DNA of 64,000 nucleotides, from the NCBI GenBank assembly GCA_016647705.1, contig CM028325.1, positions 27,012,474 to 27,076,473 on the forward strand. Direction: 5' to 3'. Position numbers and translations under genes: made by a program. Below are positions 35,746-49,816 of the stretch, one piece after another (position 1 is the stretch's first letter; each line of letters opens with the position of its first letter). This DNA is from Eucommia ulmoides (taxonomy: Eukaryota; Streptophyta; Magnoliopsida; Garryales; Eucommiaceae). The notes under the pieces are model-generated. The model was not told where the DNA came from. It saw nothing but the letters and a program-made list of their open reading frames with translations, and did not search any database.

Positions 35746-36184
35746 CACTTGTTGGCATATTTTCAATGATGTGTCAATTGGGCTTAGCGTTCTTTGCACT
35801 CCTAAAGTTTGTTTGCGAAACATTTCTATTTGAATTTTTTTAATTTCTACATATTACTCCTCTATTGTTCAAAGTTGGCATTTATCTGGTCGAACTATAC
35901 AATTCTGATAATTTTTGTCTTCGAAGTAGCTACACGACTTGCTCATGGAAATAAAGTAAAAAAGTTCAAATTATGTTTTTTATCCATAAAATGGAATTGT
36001 GATCTCATCTTTTAAATTATGACAGTAATCCGTCTCCTTTAAATTTCTCGATGGTTGATAGTTTTCTATGTTGCTCATTGTCATGTAAATTGTTCTGTAT
36101 CATGGCGTGGGCATGGTTCTCTTCAGCATTTATGATGTGGAAGATTAAAGTCCTGATTTTCCTTTAAACTTTTGGGCTTCTTTT
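35746..36184. other. Intergenic DNA
   Basis: AT-rich; nothing recognised. Confidence 0.4.
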
Positions 36185-36306
36185 TGAGAGGTCCCAAAAG
36201 TGCGGATCACCACTTTTTAAGGACTATCCAAAAGAAAAGAAACCTATTGGATAGTCCTTTACAAAATGGTGTTTTTCAATTTTGAGACCTTTGAAGGAAT
36301 TTGCCT
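36185..36306. mobile_element. Small foldback MITE, GGTCCCA family, copy 2
   Basis: AGGTCCCAAAAGTG and AAGGACTATCCAA on the left pair with TTGGATAGTCCTTT and CAATTTTGAGACCT on the right. Its right arm, inverted, reads GGCAAATTCCTTCAAAGG, matching GGAAAATTCCTCTAAAGG at the left arm of the copy at 12937. Confidence 0.65.
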
Positions 36307-36376
36307 TATAAAAAAGACTGCTTATTGTATTTGTTGATTTATTTATGTCACAAAGAATGTATGAGATTCTTATGAT

Positions 36377-36512
36377 TTGTTTAGGGGAGGTATTTGAAGT
36401 ATGTATTTGATTTTGGGAAGAAATTTGTAATTTTTTCTAAACAATAAATTGTGGAGAAAAAATTATATTTCTTTCTTGGAATGAAATATATTCTTCAAAT
36501 ACCTTACCCAAA
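36377..36512. mobile_element. Small inverted-repeat MITE
   Basis: The left arm GGTATTTGAAGTATGTATTT (from about 36389) is inverted at the right as AAATATATTCTTCAAATACC. The ends GTTTAGGGGA and TTACCCAAAC also pair. Length about 136 bp, non-coding; no clear target duplication. Confidence 0.6.
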
Positions 36513-37423
36513 CACTCCATGTCGTTTTCTTTGAATTTATAGATTGGTGAGCTTTTAGTATTTTTTTCTGCGTTTTAGTTGGTAGAAGTTTGTGCTAGTG
36601 GTCGCTTTATTCTAATGGTATTTTGGGTGATCATGAAGTTTATTTAAAATTATTTTTATTTTAGGTAATATGTTTTACCAAACTGAATGGTTTTACAAAT
36701 TTTTTTTTTAGATGAATAATTTATTTGTTTGTTATGTTATATTTGTGTAGTTAATTAGGATCTGTTTGTTTGTATTTTATGCAGATGTCAACTAAACTAA
36801 CTTTCAAGTATGAACATACATCATGAATACATACTTCAATTGGATACCAATAAGAGAGCAAGCACAAAAAAGGAACAAAAATATCAATCATTCTTACTAG
36901 GAAATAAAGTGAGAAATGTTTCCTCAATATAAAATCAAACCAGAATGAACAATCTATGGTAGTTCAATTACTATTCTGCAACTAATATTACCAAATACAG
37001 CCGGTATTTAAATGGGGGATCCCATTGAACAATCCACATAATTGAATTAAGCCTCCATCAATTCCATTCATTTTGGGCACGTTGCACCAAAGGCCACCAA
37101 TTTTGTTCCAAACAAAAATATACCGCCGCCTAATCCACATATGTACAACAATGCTAACTCAAAAATGACTCGATAATTCTAAATTATATTTTTGAACCAT
37201 TAATACGTGATTCAATAAGTGACACGAAAGGAAGAATGTGAGTACTAAGACAACTATGATAACATTCTCTGATCAACTTATCAAGAATCAAGTGATTAAG
37301 ATATTAAAAATCAAGAGTTATATGTTTTCTTTTCTAGATAACAACACTATTGCTCCAAGAGGGAGGGGTGAATTGGATAGTGCAAATAACTTTAACTTTT
37401 TATCACTTCTTTTTACACTATTA
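36513..37423. other. Intergenic DNA
   Basis: No recognised gene or element. Confidence 0.4.
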
Positions 37424-38465
37424 CGGCATGTTGGTTGAACGGAATGGAATGAGGGTGAAATGGAATGGAAGAAATAATGGAATGAGAGAAGAAATGGAAT
37501 AAAATTATGAATGTAATCACTATTTCATTTTCTTGTTTGGTTGGTATGGAATGAAAGAAAGAATGGTATAGTGAAATATAGTAAAATTTTCATTTTGCCC
37601 TTATAAAATTATTATTTCATTCTCTTCTTGGTTAGTTATAATAAAATTTTATTATATTTCACTATTCTATTCATTTTCTTATTTTATTATATTTCACTAT
37701 TCAACTCAATTTTAAGTTTTTGTTTTCTAATTTTTATTTTTGTTCTTAATTTTCAGTTTCTATTCTTTAATTTCTATTTTTATTCTCAATTTTCAGTTTC
37801 CTTTTTCAATCTTCCGTTCTCTAATTTTCAATTTTTTGTTTTCAATTTTTTGGTTTTGTTCTCAATTTTCTGTTTTTATTCTCAATTTTCGGTTTCCATT
37901 CTCAATTTTCTATTATCTAATTTTATGTTTTTGTTCTCAATTTTCTATTTCTATTATCTAATTTTATGTTTTTATTCTTAATTTTCAATTTTCGTTCTCA
38001 ATTTTTCGTTCTCTAATTTTATATTTTTGTTCTCAATTTTCAGTTTATGTTCTCAATTTTCTGTTTCTGTTCTCAATTTTTGGTTTATGTTCTCAATTTT
38101 CTGTTTCTATTCTTAATTTTCAGTTTCTGTTCTCAATTTTCTAGTTATGTTCTCAATTTTTTGTTCTCAATTTTCTATTTCTATTTCCAACTTTCTGTTC
38201 TCTAATTTCAATTTATGTTCTCTAATTTCTATTTTTGTTCTCAATTTTCAAGAGCTTAATTACAAGGACTATCATGTAATTTAAGATATTGATTCCATTG
38301 GATTAGAATCTCATTCCACCCATCTCAAATGGAATCCCATTCTATCCAATTTGATTCCAATGGAATCACAAAAGTGATTCCATTGAAGAACCAAACAACA
38401 GAATAGGAATCGAGGGTGAAATGCGATTCTATTCCGCCCTCGATTCCATCCAACCAAACATGCCG
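37424..38465. mobile_element. PIF/Harbinger-like element with internal minisatellite, copy A
   Basis: Starts CGGCATGTTGGTTG and ends CAACCAAACATGCCG, perfectly paired apart from one T, with TTA on each side (37421-37423 and 38466-38468). TTA/TAA is the standard 3-bp target of PIF/Harbinger elements. Length is 1042 bp; no transposase. The centre (about 37690-38250) is a pyrimidine-rich tandem array of TTCTCAATTTTC(A/T)GTTT units. The low-complexity frames rich in Phe, Leu and Ser at 37628-37981 are products of the array and not a gene. Confidence 0.88.
37690..38250 (+). repeat. TTCTCAATTTTCTGTTT minisatellite
   Basis: About 25-30 degenerate units of 16-22 bp, all pyrimidine-biased on the plus strand, filling the middle of Harbinger-like copy A. 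Copy B has the same array at about 45300-45750. Confidence 0.88.
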
Positions 38466-38468
38466 TTA

Positions 38469-41254
38469 GAATTTTATACTTAATCAAATTAAACCAATTT
38501 TATACAAGTGTGATAATAGTGCAGTGAAATAATTTAAGCACATGCGCACAAACAAGAGTTAGGGATAGTGATATTAGACACAATGATTTATATATAGTTG
38601 TTTGGCTAGGTGTCCCACCAAAACCCTCCAAAAATTGATTTTTCTAAAATTTTGTTAATTAATTCTAAATGGGATTTCTTTTAGCAAGATTTTGTTATTC
38701 AATATTTACTTTTAATGAAGAATTAATTGTTTCAGTTTTTGCATAATAATTGGACCCAAAAATATACTTCAATAAATACTAAATACTATTTAATTTATTT
38801 ATCAATTTAATTTTGTACTGAAAAATACATTTAATAGTTCTAGAGATCTTTCGGGGTCCACTATATATATGAAAAAATTGTTTCATATAAAATAGGAAAA
38901 ATTATGGAGTAGATCCAAAATAAGTGTGTAAATACTAATTGATTTCAATTGTTTAAATTTGAACCAAACAATTTCACTATGCATATATTCTGAACCATTT
39001 AGTCCCAATTTCAAAAAACGCCAAAATTGGCATGACTAATTTGTCCTTTTGTGATTCGCGGGATTAAAAAAATTCATATTTAATGATTTCACAATAAAAT
39101 CATTTTATTAAAATCAAAACAACTATTGTCGTACATATTTTTTTCACGATCTAATTATACATTCAGATTCGTCTGAATAAAATCTTCAAAATAATATCAC
39201 ATTCATTAATTTTTTCATTAGTTTCAGATTCGTACATTTATATTATATTGAATATGTTATTTTCAAAATTTTCAATTTTCACATTCATGTTATATTTAAC
39301 ACGGTCTTATACATTATCAAAATACAGCTAAGTGTTACATTCAACATCCAAATAACATTTATCAATAAATCATGTTACATTCAACATGTTCCTTTAATTT
39401 GTGTTATTATCAACATTAATTGATGTTATTTCTATTGCATTGAATATTATATTCAACACACTCACGGGGCACACATATTGTAATGTTGATATATGTGACA
39501 TTAATATCATAGTTAATGTTATATATAACATTCACATACATCTTAATTCAAAACTCCAAATAAATAAATAAATTAATAACTCATATTGAAGATCATGATT
39601 TATAAATTATTGTGGTGTAAAGAAAATACTGAATAACAATCACAATTGGGAGAAATTGTAAGTTTCGTTTTTAGTTTCATTGATAGTTTATTATCATATT
39701 TTATACTGCGTTTTTAGGGGTGACAACGTGTATGGAAAATAACGATTAATTAATATGAGCAAATTAGTTCACGAAATATCAATAGAAGTGATTGGTGAAA
39801 AAAAAATTAATTGGATTTATTTTGGTAGTTTCTATAGGAGTAGGTGGTAAATGCCTCCAAAAAAATATTATGCTTTACCGTGTTTAGCAAATGACCACTC
39901 TCTGCCCAGCTTTTTGTGTTCTCCTCATTTTTGCATCACGTAAGTTCTTTTTCCCCATGATTCGATTTAAGTAATCTTTTACAAGGGTAATTGGCATTTT
40001 ACCCCCGTGGCTTGGCTGAGTTGCACTTTAGCCCCCTTATGATATTTTAATAATCACTTTATACCCACCTGGTTTTGAAAAAGAAATTGCAACCTTTAAA
40101 TTCTTGATAAAAATAAGAGAAGAAAATTTTACCCTTTATCCTTTTTTTCTTATTATTTTTCTTCTTCGTATTTTCTTTTTCAAATTAATTGTAGTTAAAA
40201 TTAGGTAATTGTTAGTAACGATAAGTTGTTTTATAATAAGACTATACGATAATAACTAATAAGTAATATATATATTTATGTTTTATTTATTTTTGGAGAA
40301 ATTGAACTTTGCACATGTTTGGGTGTGGTTTGCCTTTATCCCCTGATATATTTGCTATTGCAATTTGTCTCCCGAAATTCGATTCTCATATCAATTTTCT
40401 CTAATTAATTCATTCAATCATTTTTTTTTTGTTGAATTAGGGAAAAAAAAATATACAATGATATACAAATTTTGAGAGTGCAAAGACTTACATACCTTTT
40501 TGTTTATTGCATTACTTGTCTCCAGAGCCGATCCTTGGGCAAGGAGACCAAAAGCGGTCGATTATATATTTTCTTTGATTTCAAAATATTTTTTTTATTA
40601 ATATTACGTAAATTAGAAAATATCAAATTTGGTTCAATCACCATATTAACTATCTTTTCTTTTGATATTTTTAATTTTATAAAAGAATTATGAGTAACAA
40701 ATATTTAAACATTAAGGGGTCTTGTTTTTAAATTTCGTAAGGTCTCTAATGAATCTCTCTATGTTTGAACAATATGTGGGTTAATTATACCTTTCTCCTT
40801 TGTGGTTAGATTGAATTACACTTTGCACTTATGTAGTATTTTTGTCAACACTTATACCCCATGTGCTTATGACTTAAATGCAACAGTTAACTATTTTGTA
40901 ATTACTAGTCAAATGTAAAGAGTTAATGGAAATCCGTGTCTCCAAAAGACTTTAGTTAGGAGGGATACGATGAGCAGGATTCCATGTGTTTCCAAAATTT
41001 AAAGTCCCATGTATTTTGTGTTATATAATAAGAATTGATATCATACTAGTTTTACCAACGGATATCAATTTCATTCAAACTAAGAGTATTGAATGGTAAG
41101 AAAATATATCCTAAAGTATTTTTGAAGAATTAAGGATAAATTTATGTGATATGGAGAAAGAGAACATGAGATTAATGAATTCATGATAACGAATATCAAA
41201 TTCGATGTGAATAACTGTTAGTATTTTTCAGGATATTTTTATACCTTGATATAT
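38469..41254. other. Intergenic AT-rich DNA
   Basis: No gene seen. Segments near 39990-40090, 40290-40380 and 40780-40890 resemble one another (texts like TTGCACTTTA and TATACCCC), suggesting remnants of a family of small repeats. A stretch from about 40503 (CCAGAGCCGATCC) resembles a worn hAT end but has no partner. Confidence 0.4.
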
Positions 41255-41930
41255 AGGTGGGATCATCAGTGGGAAAAGTTATGGATGAGATCCAGGCTTT
41301 AGATTCTACTATGGAGACTAAGTACATAGCCGCATTAGATACAATTAATGAATGTGTAAGGATTTGGAAAGTTGTTTGACAAATTTGGTTCCAACCATTG
41401 AGTCACGACACCTTGGTATTGTGACTACGATAGGGCTATAACTCATGACGAGAAACGTAAATCTCATCAATTTTTAAACACTACGGTGCTTTCATATATT
41501 TATTGAAAGTCAATATATCTAAATAGAGAGTAGACACAATAGACAAACATGGTAGATCCACCCACTGAGCCTAACTTTATAGCGGTTAGCCGGACGAAGT
41601 ATTAAATACTTTATCGGATCGACTATAATTCTAGTAGAAGATTTTTGGAGATTATTCATATTAATAATCTTAAAGGCTTGTTTCTAGTAATAATCTCAAT
41701 TAAATAATAAAAGGCATTTTGGTATTATTATATAATTCTATCAATGTTGTTATCGATCTTGGATGTTGAGTAGAATGTCTCACTATTTAATATGATTAAA
41801 TATGAGAAGGCTAAAGATATTTGGTAGTTTGATATTCTAAATTGTTCTTCGATGGTATTGGATTGTTGAATTGGGTATTCAACAGTCGTGGTTACCTTAA
41901 TTCTTTGTTCTCTCTTTGACAATGGTAAGT
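41255..41930 (+). pseudogene. Ty1/copia 3' end remnant (RNase H and probable LTR)
   Basis: Reads SSVGKVMDEIQALDSTMETK then YIAALDTINECVRIWKVV, the copia RNase H block in which S-T-M-E-A-E-Y is standard. Further downstream, scattered pieces of the usual C-terminal tail appear with frame changes up to about 41600. The rest, to about 41930, is probably the 3' LTR but has no defined ends. Confidence 0.65.
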
Positions 41931-42024
41931 CTCAATTTATTAGTATAATTTACTATAACATCTATAAGGGGACTTACTAATAGTAGCAAGAGATCGAACG
42001 TGATCATCCTTGATATCCTATATA

Positions 42025-42200
42025 TAGAGGTGGTCATGGCCCGGGGGCCCACTCAACCCGCCCAGCCCATGACCTTTTATTTAAGGTTTGAACTTGATTT
42101 TTGAGCCCATAGGCGGGGCTAGGGCCCCAAAATTTGGGCCCGTTCATTTTTAAGGGTGGCCTTTGGCATTATGATTTTTGTTTAAGCAAGGCCCAACCAT
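42025..42200. mobile_element. Possible hAT end fragment
   Basis: TAGAGGTGGTCATGGCCC followed by GGGCCC and CGCCCAGCCC motifs resembles hAT termini and subterminal repeats. No matching right end or target duplication was found; it runs into the dinucleotide repeat. Confidence 0.3.
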
Positions 42201-42219
42201 TTATTTAAAAAATAAAATT

Positions 42220-43388
<1,169 letters not shown>

Positions 43389-44567
43389 TAACGTACCTTG
43401 GATTTTGGAAAATATGAGAAAAAGGGAAGAGGAAAACGCAATTTGGTTTTCTTTCTCTCAAAATCCTCAAAATCCATTTGCTTTAGAAAATACAACTTTA
43501 GGGGCTTTTCTAGGCACCGGTTTTAAAAATGTTTTCTTGGGCGGGATTTATTTAAAAAATTGAGTTGCCATATAGTATTGAGTTAAATGGTGTGTTAGAT
43601 TATCGAAATTTTGAAAATCATTTTATTTTAAGAAAAAGGCTTATGTTTTGACTCGAAAAATACTATGTTTTTACCATAGATTTCTTTAAAGTTTAGAGGT
43701 CGGTTATCTTCGGAGAAGGTGTTAGGCACTCCAAAACACCTGTTCGAAAACAGTACCTAAGTTTAAATAAATCTTTAAGATTAAACTAGTGCATGTAATT
43801 TTCTTCAATTTTGGTTAACATAATAATTCCCATTTTTTTTGTATTTTTTTTAATGTTATTTTATGTAAGAATATAAGAATAAACTTATTTATGAAAAGCA
43901 ACAACAGATAAACAAATTAAAATTAAAGAACCAATGTCTCCCTTTTTAGACCACCTATCGATTATGGAAGAATCAACAAATTCGGTCTCAGAGGGGGGGG
44001 TGGATTTTATTTATTTAGTAAAAACTAGTTTATTTATTTTAAAAGAGAAAAATGTTAAAATAATTTTAAAAAGAACACATTTTTATTTGGAATGTGGAAA
44101 ATCATGTTTTAAGTATAGAAAACATAATAAAAAGTAAAAGTTCTATTTAAGACAAAATATATAAAATAATTTAGAAAAAATAAAGGTTTATTTTTTAGAG
44201 TAAAACACAAAGTATTTTTCATATTGAAAAACTCTTATGTGAAAATTCCTTTTTATTTTTTATTTCTTTTTGTTTATTTAGGAAAAGTAAGAACAAGATA
44301 TGACACAAATGGTAAGTGATATGCACATTTGATTTTGCCGAGAACACTCTAACCGAACTTATTTACTTAGGCAAGTTTAATGTTAAGTACCAATCCTACT
44401 CGTAACTAAGAAGGAGGAAATGTTTATGAAGAAGGCACACACTTATCCCCGAAGGAATGGAGGACCTCCCTTTATTCCACCTTTTAGCTATAAGGGTCTA
44501 GACATAGTAATATATAAAGGGTGTCAGTTCATGATCTAAGACGTAGGGCCAGTCCATGATTTAGGCT

Positions 44568-44598
<31 letters not shown>

Positions 44599-44961
44599 AT
44601 GTCAGTCCACAACCTAAAACATAGAGCCAGACCGTGATTTAGGCTAGCACGGAAAGACGCAGAGCGAGGAAAATAAATGTTATTTGTTAGTAGTTAGTAG
44701 TCCATAGTTGGCGGTTAATTTTAAGTTCATTGAGTTTGGTTTAATGTGCTCTTGACAAAGGCAAAAAATGTTATGCATATACCATATATTCTTGCTGTTC
44801 TTAACACAAAAACAAGACCATACATACTATATACAAACTTAAGACACTAAAAGACAACCAAAGAATAATATGTACAGACAAATCAAAGATAACAAGTGAA
44901 CAAAACTTAAAGAGAAGTTTAGGAAAAACTTACCTAACTTAGGGGAATGGTCTTTCCCTAA

Positions 44962-45963
44962 CGGCTCGTTTGGTTGGACGGAATAGAATGAGGGTGGAAT
45001 GAAATGTAAGAAGTAATAGAATGAAAGAAAGAATAGAATGAAATTGTTAATAGAATTACTATTCTATTATCTTATTTGGTTGGTATGGAATGAGGGAATG
45101 AATGAAATAGTAAAATATAGTAAAATTCTCATTATACCCTTATGAAATTATTATTCCATTATCTTGTTTGGTTGTTATGAAATGAGTGAATGAATGGAAT
45201 GAAATATAATAAAATTTTTATTATGCCCTTATTACAAAATTTTATTATATTTCACTATTTCATTCTTTCCTTTATTTTATTATATTTCACTATTCCATTC
45301 AATTTTAAATTTCTGTTAGCTAATTTCTGTTTCTGTTCTCAATTTTCAGTTTCTATTATCTAATTTCTGTTTCTGTTGGCAATTTTCAGTTTTCGTTCTC
45401 TAATTTTCTGTTTTTGTTCTCAATTTTCAGTTTATATTCTCAATTTTTTGTTTATGTTCTCAATTTTCTGTTTATGTTCTTAATTTTCAGTTTTTATTCT
45501 CAATTTTCAGTTTCAGTTCTCAATTTTCTGTTCTTTGAATTTCTGTTTTTGTTCTCAAATTTTAGTTTCCGTTCTCAATTTTATATTATCTAATTTTATG
45601 TTTTTGTTCTCAATTTTCAGTTTATGTTCTCAATTTTCTGTTTTTGTTCTCAATTTTCTGTTCTCAATTTTCTGTTCTCTAATTTCTATTTATGTTCTCT
45701 AATTGTTTTTTATGTTCTTAATTTTTAATTTTTGTTCTTAATTTTCAAGAGCTTAAATACAAGAGCTATTATGTAATTTAGGATGTTGATTTCTTAGGGT
45801 TGGAATCTTATTCCATCCCATCTTAAATGAAATCTCATTCCATCATATTTCATTCCAATGGAATCACCAAAAGTGATTCCATTGGAAAACCAAACAACGG
45901 TATAGGAATCGAGAGCGGAATGCGATTCCATTCCGCCCCAATTCCGTCCAACCAAACATACCG
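44962..45963. mobile_element. PIF/Harbinger-like element with internal minisatellite, copy B
   Basis: Starts CGGCTCGTTTGGTTGG and ends CCAACCAAACATACCG, with TAA on both sides (44959-44961 and 45964-45966). Length is 1002 bp. Subterminal parts and the central TTCTCAATTTTC array match copy A at 37424-38465. No transposase. Confidence 0.88.
45300..45750 (+). repeat. TTCTCAATTTTCTGTTT minisatellite, copy B
   Basis: Same unit type as in copy A with a different number and order of variants, so unit turnover has occurred within the two insertions or in their source. Confidence 0.85.
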
Positions 45964-46121
45964 TAAGTGTTTTTTTTCTTTTTCTTCTTCTTTAATCTCT
46001 TATCCCTTTTGCTTGGTTGTTCTTGAGAAACCTCTTGAACTCTTGTTAGAAGAGTGTCAAGATCACCCTTTAAGAGTTTTTTTGGAAGAATTTAAAGTGT
46101 GTTTATGAGGTAGGAAAGTTA

Positions 46122-47027
46122 GGTTGCGTTTGGTAAAGGATTTGACAAATCCTTTATTTGGATAACTATTTTAACTGAATAATTTGATTGTGTAATTTTA
46201 TAATTTCATTGTTTGAATAGGTAAAATATTTGTAAACACCACAAAAATATGTTTATCATTATTGATGAGAACTACTCTCAAAACACACTACAAATTGATG
46301 AGAATCACCACAAAATCCACAAAATGAACAACATACCCAAGAAATTTATATTTTCTACCATCAAAATCCACAAAAATGCTAAATTGAAATCTAACATCAG
46401 AATTTGGAAGCAGCGAACGATCGACGAAGAAGGAAGCAACGAACGATCGAAATTAGGGTTTGATAAATTTTGGATATGTTATTCAGATTAAGCAGCGAAT
46501 GATTGAGATTAGGGTTCGAACTTGAATAACGAAGAAGAAGACGATGAATATCGATGAAGACGGCGACGAAGATGGAGACGAGCACGACAGTCGGAAGTCA
46601 GGAGCGAAGAAGACGGCGTTGGCGACGAAGAAGAACGATGGACGATGGCAAAGATAGAGCAACAACGAAGAAGAAGAAGAAGATGATGGATAACGACAAT
46701 GAAGATGGATGAAGACGGTAGCGAAGATTAACGAAGATGGCAGCGAAGATGGAGGCGAAGATTGATAAATATGAGTGAAGACATGATCACGAAGGAGAAG
46801 GAAGATTGATGAACAGGATTGATGAAATCCTCTCTTGGGTGGATTTGTGAAATGACACCTATTTCAAAAGGATTTTCAAATCCTCTCTTTTACTACTATT
46901 TGGCACTTAAAAGTATTTTATAAATCCTTCATACTTAATACCCAAACTAGGAATTTGTTAAAAAATAATTTTGAAATCCCTTACCCAAATAAAATCTCTC
47001 CCCTAAATTCCTTACCCAAACACAACC
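46122..47027. mobile_element. PIF/Harbinger-like element, second type
   Basis: Ends GGTTGCGTTTGGTAAAGGA and TCCTTACCCAAACACAACC are imperfectly inverted; TTA flanks both sides (46119-46121 and 47028-47030). Length is 906 bp, non-autonomous. The middle (46400-46790) is a purine-rich GAAGA/GACGAAGA region that opens spurious frames on both strands. Nested in the family B LTR. Confidence 0.85.
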
Positions 47028-48601
47028 TTAAGCAATCAAGAGACTCGAGACAAAAATTCAAGTCTAGAGAGAGAGGGGGTCCGGAAAAACTTGGTTTCAA
47101 ATGAAAACAAGTTACCTTTTATAGGCAAAGGCATGTCTGCTCATTGGTGAGTGCGCATGCATAGTCAGCTTGTTTTAATTGGCCATGTAAAGACCAATTA
47201 AGGCCATTTAATGCTTGAAGGGCTTAGCAATGATCAAGATCTCCTAGTATCTTGTTGGTGATCATGAAGATTTTGTCACGATGATCAAAATCTTGTCATT
47301 TAAGGCTATATTTAATGCCCATTAAATGGATTTAATGGTCTTGCCATGATGGAGGCTCATTAGGCTACTTTTTAGGCACTAATTACCCTAGGCAATGATG
47401 ATATTTGGTTCATCAAGAGACTGTTTTTTATCGAAATCTTGTCAAAAGATTATTTAATGATATTTAATGTTCTTAATGATTTAGTCATGATGAAAGCTAC
47501 TTAGGCATAGGTTTAGGTACTTAAATACCTATGGAATGATTATATTTTATCATCATGAGATGTTTATACACCAAATCTTCCATAAGATTGCCTATTAACT
47601 GTTTCATTTAATTCATTCATTTAATGTTTTATTAATTGCTTCATTTACTACCATTTAATGATGACGTGATAATCTACTAACTAGGCATCACGCCATTTCT
47701 AGCAAATGATAATATTCTTATGGATAAAATATTTTCATAAGATACTAATTAAATACTTGAATTTAATGACAACTTTGGCTAAGGGCACATGGGTAGAAGA
47801 ATCCTATGTTGTTTCTAAATTTTGGAGGGTGTGCTCTTAGTAATCTTGGTGTCTTGGGCACACATTTACCTAATCAAAGCTTTATTATTTGATTTATCAG
47901 ATAAATACTGTAAACAAGAATTTACACAAATATTTTTGGTTGTCAATTAGACAAAACCGGTGAAAACAAAAGTTTAAAGGGTCAAAATGTGAAGTAAATG
48001 TAATAGGTGAAATTTCCTTAAATCAAAGAGTAAAAACTAATTTAAACATATTAAAAATGATATTCATAAAAAATCTACTTTTAATATTGTCATTTTAGTT
48101 CTCATTAATGTTTAGAAATATTGAAATTGACTTGAAACCTTTGTTTATACCTAATCTTCGATCAAATTAACAATTTTACAGTTTTTTTTGTTTTTTAATC
48201 ATTTTGTATTATAAAATATAATCTAAGGTGAAAATTTGTTCTCTCTAAACTTTAGTTTAAAGTTTATCCAAATTTGTACTTTAGACCCAATACTTTTTGA
48301 AAATTAAATAAGCGGGATAAAATGTGGTGTCTACAGTTGTCCCTCATTATTATGCGAGTTTAATCGTAATGACAAAAATAGGAGACACAAATATTTTGTT
48401 ACGCGAGACATGGAAAGTAAAGGAATCTAACCCAGAGTAGTCTAGATTAGATTTTGACAGAGAAGGAAATGAAAATGGTATTTTTCAAAGTATCTTTGGA
48501 AAACACCGACTATAAGTAACATAAATGGAAACTCGGGATTAGCCTAGAATCAATACACCTAATTTAGTGGACCCAGGGTAGCTCAGGAGCACAGGAAACA
48601 T

Positions 48602-48925
48602 GAAATCTAAATAGTGAACCAAGGGTAGCCAAGGAACACTGCATACATGAAATTTAAATAGTGATTGAACGATAGCGAAGAACAACGTAGACATGAAATT
48701 TAAATAGTGATCAAAAGATAGCGAGGAACACCGTAGACAAGAAATTTAAATAGTGATCCAAAGATAACGAGGAACACTAGAGACATGAAATTTAAAATAG
48801 TGATCCAAAGATAGCGAGGAACACCATAGATAGAAAATTTAAATAGTAATCCAAAGAAAGCAAGGAACACTGTAGACAGAAAATTTAAATAGTGATCCAA
48901 AAATAGCGAGGAATACCATAGCTGG
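48602..48925 (+). repeat. 46-47 bp tandem array
   Basis: Seven units of ATGAAATTTAAATAGTGAT followed by CCAAAGATAGCGAGGAACAC. Open frames on the minus strand are products of the repeat. Confidence 0.9.
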
Positions 48926-48957
48926 AGAATGTTGATTCATCACCCTCTTCTTGGTTA

Positions 48958-49190
48958 TAACCGTACCCAACCAGGGGTTTTCCTACATATCTTAGGATGA
49001 CTAAGAATCAGGTCAAATGTGGTTCTAATAAGTCCTACCAGGGAGGGTGAATCGAAGAGTCCTAGAGGGGATACGCCATAACGTTTAGAAAATGCCAACT
49101 CATTGTCATCTCTTTGGTTTTGACCGAACCCAACCAAGGGTTTTCCTACATATCTTAGAGTAGCTAAGAATAATGTAAAATGTAGTTCTA
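48958..49190 (+). repeat. Two stem-loop motifs, family B interior
   Basis: Motif 4 (about 48958-49026) has CTTAG/CTAAG at 48991-48995 and 49001-49005. Motif 5 (about 49121-49188) has CTTAG/CTAAG at 49154-49158 and 49164-49168. Both have CCGNACCCAACCA at the start and TTTTCCTACATAT before the stem; motif 4 ends GAATCAGGTC, motif 5 a degenerate version. Confidence 0.75.
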
Positions 49191-49319
49191 ACAAGTAAAA
49201 TAAATCAATATTAGGTGGGAAAAGGTTCTTGGTTAGAGAAATCAATCATGGAAGTGTCTTCTCAATCTGAGACTGAAGTCGACAAACGAATGTTCTCATA
49301 AGAGAGACCAAAGTTTCAC

Positions 49320-49740
49320 AAAGAATCATCTATTTATTTATTTAAACAGAAAATCAAATATTTATTTATTTATTTAAACATTAAAATAAATTTATGTATT
49401 TATTTATTTAAACATTAAACTTAAACTTAAACATAAAAATATTATTTATTTATTTAAACATGAAACATAAAAACATTTATTTATTTAAACGTAACAATAT
49501 TTATTTCTTTATTTAAACATTAATCATAAAAACTTAAAAATGAAAACATTTATTTATTTATTTAACGTTGGACTTAAAAAACGTAAAGATTTAAAGCATA
49601 AAAATTGAAACATTTATTTATTTAAACACATTTAACTTAGATATTTATTTATTCATTCATTCATTTAAAAATTTATTTAAACATTCATTCATTTATTCAT
49701 TCATTTATTTCTCCTTTATTTATTTATTTTTTACATTTCC
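49320..49740. repeat. ATTT-based simple array with TTTAAACAT
   Basis: Irregular runs of ATTTATTTATTT interspersed with AAACAT and AACATAAAA segments. Confidence 0.85.
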
Positions 49741-49816
49741 ATTTTATTTACCTTTATTCTGATTTCATTATCGTTTAGTAAAGAACTTCACGAGGGAAGT
49801 TAATGAAGTTAAAATG

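Larger units (their letters stand above)
43389..48334 (+). mobile_element. Family B LTR, copy 2, with two nested insertions
   Basis: Begins TAACGTACCTTGG (counterpart of TGACGCACCTCGG in copy 1, with TG changed to TA) and ends GTGTCTACA at 48334. It aligns with 14646-18146 over many blocks, including the 3' end. After subtracting the Harbinger-like insertions at 44962-45963 and 46122-47027 it is about 3.0 kb. The following DNA (48335 on) is not a target duplication and carries the same stem-loop motif as the LTR, so this is probably the 5' LTR of an element whose internal region continues to the right. No 3' LTR is seen in the window. Confidence 0.72.

Noticed and set aside
37628..37981. 117-aa Phe/Leu/Ser/Ile-rich frame resembling a membrane protein
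   Set aside because: It is the translation of the TTCTCAATTTTC minisatellite inside a Harbinger-like element.
41240..41600. Possible host gene exon near 41280
   Set aside because: The DSTMETKYIAA block is the copia RNase H signature.
46397..46665. Minus-strand Ser/Phe-rich frames
   Set aside because: Translation of a GAAGAAGAC-rich segment within a non-autonomous Harbinger-like element.
46119..47030. Captured host gene within the Harbinger-like element
   Set aside because: Sequence is low-complexity with no splice structure or domain; not enough to claim capture.
48700..48900. 66-aa repetitive minus-strand frame
   Set aside because: Shadow of the 46-47 bp tandem array.
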